Part shown: positions 10,460-22,416 of the stretch, piece by piece
Position numbering within the stretch: the first letter of the stretch is position 1
Layout: each line of letters starts with the position of its first letter
Assembly (NCBI GenBank): GCA_030280995.1
Contig: JASXTE010000001.1
Location: 19,518,106-19,582,105, forward strand
Length of the DNA: 64,000 bases
Reading direction: 5' to 3'
From: Hemileia vastatrix
Lineage: Eukaryota > Basidiomycota > Pucciniomycetes > Pucciniales > Zaghouaniaceae
The notes under the pieces: generated by a model
Databases searched by the model: none
Told to the model about the DNA's origin: nothing
The model's input: the letters and a program-made list of their open reading frames with translations, nothing else
Program-made: the position numbers and the translations under genes

Positions 10460-11975
10460 AGAACCAACTTGCAAGCTACACTCTCACCTGACAGTCATAA
10501 GTGGGACCAAGCATGCAAGAGGGAACTGTTGAACATGAAAGATATGGATGCATGGCATGAAGAAAAGCTTCCTCTTGGCACCAAACTGACCAATGCTAAA
10601 TGGGTGTTCACCATTAAAAATCTGTCATGAAAATCTCCAACCTACAAAGCATGATATTTTACCAAAGTTTTCTTGCAACAGTATGGTTTTGATTTCAATG
10701 ACACTTTTGCTCCAACTTCTACCTTTTCTTCACAACACATTCTTCTCAATTTATCTGCTTGTCCCAAATGGACTGTAAGATAATTTGATTTCATTTCTTT
10801 TAATCATCACAGCCCAATTAATGAAGCAATTTGGGTCTTCCCTCCTGAAGGTTACTAGCTACATGACATTGGCAATGCTATGTGTTTAAAAAAGCTCCAT
10901 ATTGCACTAAACAAGCTTCTATATGCTGGTGGCTTCACATAGAAATCAAATTGGATGCTCTGGGGTATAAGGCAAGTCAATATGGTAAAAGTTTCTATAT
11001 TCTCAGAAAAAAGGGATGTATGAGTGTGATTTGGATACATGTTGATGATGGAATAGTTACTGGGAGTAGTGAAGAATTTTTGAAGAATTTGGAGGATGGT
11101 TTGGATTGTATTTTAAATGTAATATTGAATGATAATGTTGATGGTATTTTAGGTTTTGAAATCATAGAGGTCTCAGAAGGTTTTGATCTGCACAACTTTC
11201 AGCTCATTGACAAGATTCTGTGGACTCATAACCCCTCTAGACTGAAAAAAATATCCCCCTTACCAACTAATCTAGAAATTACCACAGCCAAGAATGAAGA
11301 GGTAGCTATTGATACAACTAGTTATCTCTCCATTCTAGGTGCTCTCAGTTATGTGGCAGTAGCAACTAGGCCGGATCTGTCCTTCCCTGTCAATTTTTTA
11401 GCACATTTCTCCTCTAAAACCACTTCCACTCACTTGATTTCCACAAACCTCCTACTCAGATATGTTCAACACACTTCTGACCTATGTCTCCATATTCACC
11501 CTGGCCAAAATTCTCCACTTGAACTCCTTTATTTTTCTTAGTCTACTTGGAATAACAAAGAATTCTCAAGAGCTCAAAGTGGACATCTCCTTCTTCTCAA
11601 CTCTTGCCCTATTGTGTGGACCTCAATATTCCAGCTGACAGTTGTTGATTCATCATGAACTTCTGAATATGTGGCACTCGATGGCAGTATGAAGGATGCC
11701 ATCTGGATCTCAAATCTTCTTAAAGACATCTTCCCTGATATCCCCCAATCAAAATCTTCTGGGACAACAAAGGAGCAATTTCCAATGCAAAATAAAATCC
11801 AGGAAACAAGAGGACATGGAATGTGGATAGGTTTTTCTATATTGTGAATGAACAGCTCTTCCTGAAAAAAGAAATGTTGGAATGAGCTCCCACTGCTCAA
11901 ACATGTGCAGATATACTCACAAAATCACTATGCCCATCTCTGAAAATGCTTAGAAGCAAGGATATCTGTGTGTGT
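10460..11975 (+). pseudogene. Copia-1 reverse transcriptase and RNase H
   Basis: RT motifs begin with WDQACKRELLNMKDMDAW and AKWVFTIK, then, after a disrupted stretch, HVDDGIVTGSS (catalytic VDD) in the open frame 10882-11541. RNase H follows with EYVALDGSMKDAIWISNLL and CADILTKSL. Stops at about 10628, 11541 and 11655 break the polyprotein. Confidence 0.75.
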
Positions 11976-12115
11976 TGATGGGTTTATATTTCTTTTCTCT
12001 TTCTTTTTCCTTTCTTTCTTTTATTTCCTTTAATTCCTATTTTCTGTTTTTTGGAGTTGGTTATGTGTGAATGGGTGGATATAAGTAATATTTTATCATA
12101 ACCAAGTGGGGGGGA

Positions 12116-12282
12116 TGTTAAGTCACTAGGACTATGTACTTATGTGTGAATGTATATAGTCTGTAGTTGTGGAATCTCCTGTTCTCTAGTTCCTTCCGAA
12201 GCCCTACAGGCTGACACCGTGCTACAGGTAAGGAATGCATCATGGTTCTTTCCAGAGTTCTACAGGCTGACACCATGCTACT
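12116..12282 (+). repeat. Copia-1 3' LTR
   Basis: It starts TGTTAAGTCACTAGGACTAT immediately after the polypurine tract AAGTGGGGGGGA (12104-12115). It ends at 12282, just before the right CTTTT duplication. It is near-identical to the left LTR over its first ~60 bp and diverges in the repeated GTTCTTTCC part. Confidence 0.85.
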
Positions 12283-12287
12283 CTTTT

Positions 12288-13710
12288 GTTGGATTCTCTG
12301 TCAGTTGAAACCTTGATTGACACTTGGTTGTCACAGCGTATTATGAAGGGCTTTTTGTACATGATAAGATCATTGAGAATTTCTCTTATCCACAGACCCA
12401 TTCAAGTTGCGGAACCCAATTCCATGTATTCCGCATGACATGTGGATTTATCCACCAACAGAATTCTCTTTGATGACCAGTAAATAAGAGAATTATGAAA
12501 AAATAACCATTCCTCCTGTTGATCTTGAGTATTCTCCACCCCAGTTGGCATCTGAATATACTGGGAGGTGCAGATTTGTATTCATGTCAGGGTACAGATT
12601 AAGTTTTTTGTTGGAAATATGTTAGACAGAGCCTAAAAGGTGGCTTAACACCTTCCAGTGTTTTCAGTTTGGATTTTTTGCATGTCTCACTAGCTGGTTG
12701 AAAGTGTAGCTGATTTCTGGTTGAGTTTCTGTTTCAACATAGCTTAAAGATCCTACTATGGAGAGGAAGTCCTTTGGTTTCAAAGGCAGGTGATCTTTTG
12801 GAGAAGTTGAAAGATCAAGATTTTTTGAAAGTGGTTGATGATGAAGAAGCTTTGCTGGATAGTGTTTTTCAAGTATTTTTGATATTAGTTCTGGTTGACT
12901 CAGTTGGAAACCCTGTATGTGGCATTCAATTTTGACTCCCAAAATGCCATCCAATCCATGTTGCCATTTAAATGTGAGTGTTTGAATAAGATTGTGTTTG
13001 ATCTGTTTTAGAAGATCAGTGGTGTTATCTGTTACTAGACTGTCATCAACATGTACCCAGATCATAGCATTGGAAATGTTGTTTTTTAAGAAATATACCC
13101 TTTTGTCAAAACACAAAATTGTGTATCCTATACCTGTTAATTGTTTTCTGAAGTGTTGCCACCAGAATCTTACTGCTTGGCAGGCCCCATACAGTGCTTT
13201 CTTTAGTTTGAAGTATTTACCATCATTTTTTTCAAAACCTGAGGGGTCTTTCACCCAGACTTCTTCTTCAGTTGGACTGTATAAGTAAACTGACATAACA
13301 TTGAATGAATGAATTGGCCAGTTGTTTAAGGCTGCAATTTTTAGGATGAGTTTTTGAGCTGTGAAAGACATAGTTGGTTCAAAGTTCAATGAGTAGTCAA
13401 TGCCTTTAATTTGTTTAAAACCCTTTTCCACATACCTTCCTTTTAGTTTAATCTCACTGCTAAGGTTGTATTTCTTTTCCAAAAAAACTCTTTTGACATC
13501 ATGTATTCTTGCATTTAAAGGTGGTATTTCTCTTTTCCATATCTTTATATCGGTTAGATTTTTTATTTCTTTCTTGCATGCTTCTAGCCAGGCTGCACTT
13601 CTTTCTGATTTCAAGGCTTCATCATAAGACTTGGGTATGTAAGTTACAAAGAATCAACATTTTTCTATTATGTCTGATGATAGACATTCCTGATCTAGTA
13701 TTGTTTCTTC
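12288..13710 (-). pseudogene. Copia-2 RT and N-terminal RNase H
   Basis: The longest frame, 13614-12664 (316 codons), carries the RT: WLEACKKEIKNLTDIKIW, YVEKGFKQIKGIDY, NNWPIHSFNVMSVYLYS, LKKALYGACQAVRFWWQ and WVHVDDSLVTDN (catalytic VDD). RNase H continues below 12664 through VYSDANWGGE-like residues into DRESNK at 12290, where the frame is interrupted by Copia-1. AxALYGxxQA is intact, but stops occur below 12664. Confidence 0.82.
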
Positions 13711-13749
13711 ATCCTAAAAAAATACCAAGTTTTCTGAATTGTTGAGTAT

Positions 13750-15249
13750 TTTTTTGGTATCAGCTTTGTTTAAGAGAAAATCAATTAAATTTTGTTGGGA
13801 TCTTGTGCTGGAATTCTTTTGAAATTGGCCCATGCTGAAGCTATTACTCTCTTTTCAACAGGTTCCCAAAAGAACCAACCTTTCATTCCTGTGGGGTAAC
13901 CAATAATGAAGCATTATTTTGCTCTGGCATCAAGTCTGCCTCTTTTTCTTCAGGAATGTTTATGTGTGCTATTTCACCAAAACATTTGATTATTTCTAGT
14001 TCTGGTTTTATTTCAAAAATTTCTTTTTATGGAGTTTTGTTGGTTGAGACTTTGTTTGGGATATTATTCAAGATATATGAAGCCCATTTGAAGGCAAAGC
14101 TGCAATTTTTTTTTGCAAGGTGACTAGAAAAATGTGAATTATGGCCAGTTTCTGATATTGTATGGTTATATCTCTCAATAATCCCATTTTTTTGATGATA
14201 GTAAGGTAGGGATTTCTCATGAAAAATACCTTTTTGGACAAAGCAGTTTGATAGTGTTTTGTTGAAAAACTTGACTCCATTTTCTGACCTGAATACTTTT
14301 ACTGATGCTCCTGTTTGATTTTCTAGTCATGTCAGAGTGTCTATAATTCTGTTAGATGCCTCAGACTTTTATTTTAGTATGTGGAATTCACTGTACAATG
14401 TTTAAAGGTCCCTAATTGTTAAAGCATATAGTCCATTGTTTATTGAAAGCTCTTCAATGGGGCCTATGATGTTGGTGCTTAAGATTTCAATTTTTTTGGA
14501 TTTCTGCTGGTTGATTATATAAAGGGTGTTCTCTTACTTTTCTTCATTTTGAATGAATCAAAAACTATGTTCCAGGGTGAGAGTTTATCTGGTAAGCCTA
14601 AAACCATCTTCAAACTTATCATTTTTCTGATTCGGAGTAAGCTTACATGACCTAGGAGGAAGTGTCAGGTAAATAGTATTTCTTCATTTGCTGCTCTCTT
14701 CCTTGGTTTGGGGTAAGATTTGGGAAATTTGAGGCTATAAAAACTTGGTTCAGGGTATGATTTAGGTTGAAAAATATTATAGTTATTAATTTCATGGTTT
14801 GTATCAACAACATTGAAATGACATGGTTGAGTATGTACAAGATTAGTAATTGGAGGGGGTAGATCTCATAAAGATTTCTTGTTTATATAAGTTGCTTGTA
14901 AAAAAGGTTCATTGTTCAGGCAGATAAGGAAATTTTTGAAAGATGTAATTGTGCATTTTGCATCAGATTTGATGAGAGATGTGGGAAAGATCAACATGCC
15001 ACTTGCATTGTTACCAAAAAAAACTAGTTTAATATTGATAATTTGGCCATTCATTTCAGTTAATTTGATGGTCCCCTTCCTTGAAATAAAAGTTTTTGTA
15101 CTGTTAGCTTCTACCTTAATTGGAATAGGTCTTTTGAAGTTAAGAAAGTCTACTAACTTGTTCATGTTTCCCAAGAGATGTATTGTGGCTCCTGTGTCAA
15201 AAAGGGGGTCTGAAGGATAATTGGTAGATATGTCTAATCTTTGAAACAC
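13750..15249 (-). pseudogene. Copia-2 protease and integrase, degenerate
   Basis: 15249-14866 encodes the protease: DPLFDTGATIHLLGN with catalytic DTGA intact, then PIPIKVEANSTKTFIS and GMLIFPTSLI. The integrase lies between about 14800 and 13800. Its core shows FRSENGVKFFN (the second catalytic Asp appears as Glu) and NGIIERYNHTISE (Glu present), followed by SYILNNIPNKVS. Many stops interrupt it. Confidence 0.72.
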
Positions 15250-15259
15250 AGAAGAAGTG

Positions 15260-16343
15260 GATTCTTATGAGTCATCTGTTAGCTTGACCGCTTTTCCTCT
15301 GGTTGGTGGAATGTGAGGAGTAGGTCTATTTGGTTGTTTTTGTGGATATGTGGGACAATATGAGTCCGTTTTTTGTCTTTGAGAAAAGTTGTTTTGTTGT
15401 TAGAAAATTTTTCCAAGGTTTTGGAATTGGGGAATGAAGGATGTTTGTACAATCATGGGGTACAAAGTTTGTATTACTGAAGGTTCCATTGTCCTGGTGC
15501 TTTGGTTGCAATTAACAAAGGTGGAAGCTCTAGGGCATTTAATTTGGAGATGATTTGGAGAATTGCAATTCCAGAGCATGGGAGGCCTTACTAGTCTTAT
15601 ACTGATACAAAAGGTTAGGAGAAGTGTATGATGTTACTGGTGGGTAGATCTGATTTGGTGAAAGTTGATTCAGTAGCTGCCTTTCTCTCAGTTAGTCAGA
15701 TAGAGACTATTTGATTTAAGTTTTTGTTGTGGTTTTTTAATCTGTCCCACATTGTGCTCACTTTTTTCCAAATGGTGGAAGAAGAGGGGTCAACTCTTGT
15801 GAGTTTTAATATCATTTCTACATCTCTAAGAATTGACAAGCTCAATTGAGGATTGTCTTTAAAGGTCTGTTGTATTATGGTTTCTAGCAAATCATTTTTA
15901 AAGGAAAAATTCTAAGCTTTTAGTTCAGCATAGCAGTATTTTAAGTGGGAGACCATGGTGATTGAATTTGGATGGTCTTTTTATGTTATATCCAACATTT
16001 GTTCAAGAGTTTTTAGTTCACCAGAGCCTGAAAGTATTTTGTATTGTAAAGGTAGGTGCTTGAATGAAGAAGTACATGGTGTTATAGAGAGAATTTGTGT
16101 TTTGACATTCAGTTTGACTGAGTTGATAAGGATGGCATGACCAATACATTCACTGGCTGATCCACTTGACGGATTAGGCCTGGTAAGGAATTCAGGCTCT
16201 CTGATGTAGTCATTAAAGATTATCTTGAGCTCTTTTTACCATAGTCTAAAATTGGAGCTTTCATCTTTTAAATTTGAGGGCCATGTCACCATTTCTTTTT
16301 GTACCTCTCTGATAGTATCTGTTATTTTCTATCTGGCTCTATT
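15260..16343 (-). pseudogene. Copia-2 gag, C-terminal part
   Basis: The minus strand shows a gag body with several stops: EVQKEMVTWPSNLKDESS next to the H1 junction, IFNDYIREPEFLTRPNP, then ETIIQQTFKDNPQLSLSIL and STIWKKVSTMWDRLKNHN. Removing H1 and one ATT joins this frame to the gag N-terminus at 43402-43626. A CNCN-like patch near 15510 may be a relic of the zinc knuckle. Confidence 0.7.
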
Positions 16344-16783
16344 AGGGGGTATCAATGTTCAGGGATACGCAATTAAATTAATTGCAGGTAAAAATACTTA
16401 TACCCCAATTATCTTCCACAATTATTTTTGCTAATAATTGGGTTATTAGACACTTTACGTGTCAATGTTCACCTCTTATCCGACATTTTTCTACTCAATT
16501 TTTCATAACCACATCTTGGACAACTTTCTGTCATAACCACATCTTGGCCTACTTTCATTCATAAACATGTCTTTGAATACTCTCTGGATATGCCTTCTAC
16601 CTTTCCATGCTTTCCCATTCTCATCCCATTGTTTTCATTCTATCTGCTCAGAATTTCTCCCCATTTCATCTATTTGATTCTGCTCCGTTTCATCTCACTC
16701 TCTCATCTGCTTGTTTTTGCACCTTTTCATCTTGCTATCTCATCTGCTTGTCTCTGCTCCTTTTCATCTTTAATTATCTTAAC

Positions 16784-18191
16784 ATGCATCATCGTCATAG
16801 ATATTCTCAAAGGCAGCCATCATCCAGTTGTTCTTTAAATCCCACTACTCCCTCTTTCCCTGGCTCTGCTGAGAAATCCAAAATAGTTCAACTAAAAAAA
16901 GATGATCATCTCATTCTTATCAACTGGCTAAAAAAAAACTAATTATGATTCTTGTTTTGGTACTGAGAATGCAACTAAAGTAGGATGGACCCCTACATCA
17001 AAAGTCAATGGCTATCTTCTAATGGCAAATAAATTAAGAAATAAGACTAAGGGAAGGATAGATCTTTTACCAAAACAGATGTCTGAACGCTTCAAGAATT
17101 ATTGATCCAAGTACAAGAAGGCAAAGACTCTTTCATCTTCTACTGGTTTTGGTATAACTGACCTCAATATCAGAAAGGGCATTAAATCCTTGGATGATAA
17201 ACTTGATTATATATGTCCTTACTTTAAAGAGATGGATGCTATTTTTGGAGAGTGAGCTGATGTTAATCCTGAAAACATGTTGGATGGAGAAGATTCTATC
17301 CCCAAACATGATGTCGAAACAAATATTTTCCTATCCTCTCCCTCCACTTAAGCCTCCCCTTTTATAAATTTAACAAATCTAGATAGCTTTCCAATAGATC
17401 CTTATGGTGATATAAACCAACATGATCCCACTCCATTAAGTTTTTATTTCTTCTATCTTACCAATTATTATTTTTTATTTACTTATCTTTTCTTATTTCT
17501 AAAAAGGATGACAAAATAACCCAGGACCCACCATCATCTTAGTCTGAAGCTAGTGACAATGATGAGGAGGATATTAATGTACCAACTTCATCCAACAAAA
17601 AGCAAATCTTCAACTAGTCTAAATTTCCACTCCTAAAGAAGACAAAAAAGTGATACTTCATAACAAACCCCTTTTTCTTCTATTGAAGAATTTTTGGAGA
17701 AACATGATGCTGGTAAGTGATACAATAACTCTTAATACTTTACTGTGATTTTCTTCTACTTTATTTTAATATTTCTTATCACTCTAGAAAAAGGTAAAAT
17801 TGCTAAAGAGACTCTAAACTTAGAAAAGAAAACATATGAGATCTCTTTAAGGAGGGATGACAGAGCACATGATTTGGAAGAGAAGAAGTTTGAACTCTCT
17901 TCACAGAAGTATGATAGGACACAAGTCTTGGAGGAGAGGAAGTATGAAATCTCTTTACAGAAGTATGATAGGGCACAAGGTTTGGAGGAGAAGAAATTTG
18001 AGTTATCTCTAAGTATTGAAAAATCAAAGAAAGAGGAGAAAACACTTGAGCATCAAAACCTCATGGAACAGATGAAATATAAGCTTGATTGTGAATAAAA
18101 TTCCAAAAATAAAGATTTCTTGATAGAATGTGTTAAAGCTAATAAATCTGTTGAGGAAATTGAACATTTAAAGAAATTGTTTGATGACTAG
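16784..18191 (+). pseudogene. H1 ORF1: DNA-binding/coiled-coil Harbinger protein, broken
   Basis: The ATG at 16784 starts MHHRHRYSQRQPSSSC. It is followed by KKDDHLILINWLK, VNGYLLMANxLxNKTKGRID and QMSERFKNY, a SANT/trihelix-like DNA-binding region of the kind that PIF/Harbinger ORF1 proteins carry. After introns comes a coiled coil with four ~17-residue repeats of the form (K)xYE(I/L)SL..DRA..LEE. H2 and H3 have three or fewer. The end reads DFLIECVKANKSVEEIEHL. Stops and a frameshift near 16940 and TAG/TGA codons near 17104 and 17254 make it a pseudogene. Confidence 0.65.
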
Positions 18192-18369
18192 TTTGTTTTA
18201 TTTATCTCACACTTAAACTGTTCATAATTAATTGTACATAAAATTTTATCTTAATTTCCTGTATTTCTTTACTCTATCCATCATTAGTTGAATTTTCATA
18301 TTTTAATATTATAAATTCTCTTTTAAATAAAATTTTCAAGAATTTTTAATGTTAAAAATTCTTTTTTAG

Positions 18370-18532
18370 TTAAAATTTTAAATAAAAATTTGAAAGTTTC
18401 CCAATCCCAACCCTGCATTTTATTGAGCTAAGGGGTGGGTATCACCAAAATTTTTTCAAGTAAAGAATTTTACAAGTCTTATATGAAATTTTGGCAATAC
18501 TCCCCCCTGCATTTTATTGAAGTAAGGGAAGG
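18370..18532. repeat. Tandem repeat between ORF1 and TET gene (H1, left part)
   Basis: The repeat has ~85-100-bp units built on GGCAATAC-C-run-TGCATTTTATTGAAGTAAGGGG and GGTATCACCAAAATTTTTCAAGTC. Each unit is itself partly self-complementary (GGTATCACCAAAATTTT against AAAATTTTGGCAATACC). Copia-3 is inserted here; the array resumes at 22417. The same repeat stands at the same place in H2 (26330-26760), H3 (61810-62340) and H4 (47980-48180). Confidence 0.8.
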
Positions 18533-18666
18533 TGTTAGGGGGTGTTTAGGGAAGTTAGTAGAATGGTTAAGAAGCATTGAGAAACTAGTAGAATATTCTA
18601 GAACTATGTGTATATAGATATATAAGTGTTTGCACAGAGTAATGATATCTGATGGTCTCCACTATA
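18533..18666 (+). repeat. Copia-3 5' LTR
   Basis: It starts TGTTAGGGGGTGTTTAGG and ends CTCCACTATA. It contains a TATA-like run, GTGTATATAGATATATAAG, that may be the LTR promoter. The partner LTR at 22283 differs at only a handful of positions. Confidence 0.88.
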
Positions 18667-18678
18667 GGTTATGGGCCT
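18667..18678 (+). promoter_or_regulatory. Copia-3 primer-binding site (half tRNA-iMet type)
   Basis: GGTTATGGGCCT abuts the LTR. It matches the classical copia priming site complementary to the anticodon arm of initiator Met tRNA, which implies priming by a tRNA half. Confidence 0.7.
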
Positions 18679-19024
18679 GCGTTAAACTTGACCTGTTCCC
18701 TCAGTAATTCTGAACCCCTGGGTAACCCAATTTTTATATTTATCTTGGATAACCTCCACAACTCAACCGGTAACACCAACCCCTCAGGATAGCCTCCAAG
18801 CTAGCATCAATCATATCAATATTATCATTTTTTTTATTATTTTATTATTTTCTTTTTATCTCTCACATATGGCTTGCTACAACCCGTGTAATTTATCTAC
18901 CTCTTATTTTTATCCACCTCCACCTGTAATGAGCTGCGGAAGTTTATTGAATTACTGAATTTACTACCCAACTGTTTCGCCATTCTATCCAGTTTACCAA
19001 ACTTTTGTTCCACCCACCACCTCT

Positions 19025-20542
19025 GTGTCACAAACTCCACATCTTCCCTCTCATCATCAAACAAATGCAAATTCCCAAATGTTTTCCAAAATAACCAAAA
19101 TCGGAGAGGATTTAATTACTGCAGATGATGAACCCCGAATCAAAGAGGCCCATGTAAATATATCTTACACCTATTCAAGTCCAATCCTCGATAGTGGTGC
19201 CACTCACCACCAAACTGGAAACAAAGACCAGTTAGTCAACTTCAAACCTTTTAAAAAACCTATACCACTGAAAGTTGCCACCCACCTATCTAAATCTCCT
19301 TTCGTCACAGGCATGGGGACTCTTAACTTTTGGGATGTGGATGGGAATATACTGTCATTAAATGGTGTCTTGTATTGTGAATCTTCAAGTAATACCTTGA
19401 TCTTACCTGCAGCCATTATAGAGGGAGGGGGACACATTGGGATTTATGAGAAGGACATGTTTATTCTGGACAGAGACGGATTCTACTTACTCAAAGCAGA
19501 ATATAGAGATAGAAAATGGGTATTTCCTGACCCTGCTACCATAGATTTTAAATGTCTCCCTTGCAATAAAATTCTTTCTGTTGCTGTCTGCCCCTCAGAG
19601 ATTGCTCCCAGCCCAACTGAGATTTCTGTACAAAATGACAATGATGATAATCCTTTGATGGTATGGCATCGCTGCCTTGATCACAGGTCACTCAAATGTA
19701 TCAAACGACTATTCAAATTTGGAGCAGCCAATGGACTTCCAAAGTTCTTACCTTCTGGGTCACTCAACTGCACTGCGTGTAAAGAGTCAAAAAGTGAACA
19801 CCGCCAAAATCCATCATGGCACCCAACCAAAAGATCATTACAAAAACTTGAGATCATTACAACTGACTTAGTTGGTCCACTACCACCAACTCCAGAAAGT
19901 TACACATACATGATTACTTTTCAAGACCTGCACACCTCTTTTGGTGTTTGTGAACTCCTAAAGAGCAAAACAGATGTTTTTGGATCAATTGCCCGGACTT
20001 TTAACTTACTAGAAAACTACACTAACCACAAAGTGAAAATTATACATACAGGTAATGGGACTGAGTATGTCAATAATCAAGTTAAGACTTGGATGGCTGA
20101 GAAAGGAATTTTTCATGAACATAGCATGCCCTACACTCATGGAAAAAATGTAAAAATTGAGCGTTTCAACAGGACTGTATCTGAAAGTGGTAGGACACTG
20201 CTTGTTGATAGCAAATTACCTGAAGAGTTCTGGGGCAGAGCTTATTTATGGGCAGCATATGTCTACAACAGGGTTCCAAAGAGCACCTGTGTTACCAATA
20301 CACCTTTTGAATTCTTCATGGGTTACTGGCCTGATCTTTCTCACTTGAGAGTTTTTGGAGAAGTAGGATATGTTCATGTGCCATCAGAGAAGAGAAAAAA
20401 ACTAGACAAACGAGGTATCAAGTGTGTTGTAGTGGGATATTCTGTGGGTGGAAAGGGATGGATAATGTATGATGAAATCAATAAGAAATATTATGAAAGC
20501 ATCTGGGTACATTTTCCTAGTCAACTGAAGAGTCACTCGTAA
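19025..20542 (+). pseudogene. Copia-3 protease-integrase
   Basis: The 505-codon frame has no ATG where drawn and continues upstream as a Pro/Tyr-rich gag tail from ATG 18888 through a stop. Protease: PILDSGATHHQTGN (catalytic DSGAT). Pre-integrase: VWHRCLDHRS and CTACKESKSEH. Core: TTDLVGPLPPTPESYTYMI (Asp1), IHTGNGTEYVN (Asp2 replaced by Gly; TDNGTEY expected) and GKNVKIERFNRTV (Glu). The second Asp loss alone would inactivate strand transfer. The polyprotein frame continues to 21526 after stops at 20540, about 20690 and 21002. Confidence 0.85.
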
Positions 20543-22251
20543 AAAATCCACAGGCCAGTTAAAAATAAAAATTATACCACAGAAAATGACAAAATGAATA
20601 TTAACTATATTACAAATAAAATTGATCTACTGAACTTTGATGAAATAAAGGAAATACGGGAGCAAGACAGGATGGTCGATGAAATTGAATGAGATTGTGT
20701 GGAAATCATGAATGGTGTACCAAGAACCTTTAAACAGGAAATGAAAGACAGAGATAAGGATGAATGGGTGGATGCGTGTAAGAAAAATTTGGAAAACATG
20801 AACAAGATGGAAGTTTGGGATTTTGTGGACCGTCCAGTTGGAAAAAATGTTATGTCTGGCAAATGTGTTTTCAGCCTTAAGAGAGACAATGACGGCAACA
20901 TTATCAAAAGAAAAGCAAGATTTGTAGCCAAGGGGTTTACACAAGTAGAGGCCACTGACTACCATGACACCTTTACACCCACTGCCACTTTTACATCTCT
21001 ATGAATACTCCTCACAACAGTGGCACTAAATAAATGGCCTGTCCATAGTTTTGATGTCACGGCAGCTTATTTGCACTCAAAAATTGATGAAGATGTGTGG
21101 CTTGAAATACATGAGGGGTTTTATGAAGAACAACAACAAAGAAACAAGGTTTTAAAATTGAAGAAAGCTCTATATGGTACAAAACAGGCAGCAAGATGTT
21201 GGTGGAAACACCTGTCATCAAAACTCCGTGCACTTGGGTATATTCCTAGTTTTTATGATTCTAGTTTATATATTATTAGTAGTAGTAATGATAGAGGTAT
21301 TGTTTGGATTAATGTTGATGATGGTATAGTTACTGGTAGCTCTGAGTCATTCTTGAAAACTTTAGCACACAACTTAGAAGGTATTTTGAAAATTAATTGG
21401 TCTGATTCAGTTACTTCTATTGTTGGGGTAGATATTAGGCATATAGAGAATGGTTTTGCTCTTAGTCAAAGTGCATTAGTTTCTAGAATTCTGAAAGAAC
21501 ACAACCCTTCTCACAACCGCTATTGACTACTCTCCCAAGCCATCCAGAAAATGGCACTATTAAACTTACAAATCATCTCAACCAATGAAACTACCTCAGT
21601 ATCCTTGGTTCCATGAGCTATCTTGCTGTTGGGACCAGAACAGACATTGCATATAGTGTCAACTTCCTATCTCGTTTTGCTCAAAATCCTCAACCTGAAC
21701 ACTGGGTTGCTATCCATCATCTGTTGTGATATCTGGAAGATACAAAGGATCTCTCGCTCTTAATCAAACCTCATTACATTGCCAACGAGCCACTACATGT
21801 CTATGCTGATGCTAACTGGACTGGTCCAAAAGATTGTGCAAATCATGGATATGTTATCCTATACCATGGGGTACCTATCAACTGGAGTGCAAAAAGACAA
21901 CAACTTGTTGCACTTTCCTCACAATATGCCAAGACCATGGCCCTCAGCAATGCGACACGGACTGGAATCTGGATTCAGAATCTCTTAGAGGATGTAATAG
22001 GTGCTAAATTCAAACTAAAACTTTTTTGTGATAATAAATCCTCAGTCTATTTTGCAGAGGATTTGCCTTCTAACAAATGTTCCAGGCACATGAGGCGAGA
22101 TTTCTATTATGTGAATGAAATACTGTATGATGGACTGGCTTCTCTCACCTGGATTTCTACTCACGACAACATTGCCGAAATTATGACCAAAACCATAGGG
22201 AGGAATAAACTCTTGGAAACTTTGCCATTTTTACAGCTCAAATCTTTGTAG
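20543..22251 (+). pseudogene. Copia-3 reverse transcriptase and RNase H
   Basis: RT: EWVDACKKNLENMNKMEVWD, RFVAKGFTQVEATDYHD, VHSFDVTAAYLHSKID, LKKALYGTKQAARCWWK and WINVDDGIVTGSS (catalytic VDD). A frameshift near 21523 moves RNase H into the next frame: VYADANWTGPKD, QQLVALSSQYAKTMAL, FCDNKSSVYFAED, and an ADxMTK-like EIMTKTIG before TAG at 22249. The usual catalytic Glu of the SSTEAEY motif is not kept (SSQYAKT). Stops lie at about 20690, 21002 and 21565. Confidence 0.82.
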
Positions 22252-22282
22252 ACTGGGTATTTTGTGTGGTTGAGGGTGGGGG

Positions 22283-22416
22283 TGTTAGGGAGTATTTAGG
22301 GAAGTTAGTAGAATGGTTAAGAAGCATTGAGAAACTAGTAGAAAATTCTGGAACTATGTGTATATAGATATATAAGTGTTTGCGCAGAGTAATGAAATCT
22401 GATAGTCTCCACTATA
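22283..22416 (+). repeat. Copia-3 3' LTR
   Basis: It starts TGTTAGGGAGTATTTAGG right after the purine tract GAGGGTGGGGG. It ends CTCCACTATA and is followed directly by GATTGGTATCACC of the H1 tandem repeat. Confidence 0.88.

Larger units (their letters stand above)
7128..12282 (+). mobile_element. Copia-1: degenerate Ty1/copia inserted in Copia-2
   Basis: The left LTR (7128-7280) and right LTR (12116-12282) begin TGTTAAGTCACTAGGACTAT. The target duplication CTTTT is exact (7123-7127 and 12283-12287), and removing the element restores the Copia-2 RNase H frame. The initiator-tRNA-like binding site GGTTATGGGC follows the left LTR, and AAGTGGGGGGGA precedes the right LTR. Gag, protease, integrase, RT and RNase H are all recognisable in order but broken by many stops and frameshifts. 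Confidence 0.9.
18533..22416 (+). mobile_element. Copia-3: gag-deleted Ty1/copia inserted in H1
   Basis: LTRs of 134 bp (18533-18666 and 22283-22416) begin TGTTAGGG and end CACTATA, with few differences between them. The tRNA-iMet-type site GGTTATGGGCC follows the left LTR, and GAGGGTGGGGG precedes the right. Protease begins only ~520 bp after the LTR, so gag is almost entirely missing. No clean 5-bp target duplication is visible (GGAAGG against GATTGG). It sits inside the H1 tandem repeat. Confidence 0.88.
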
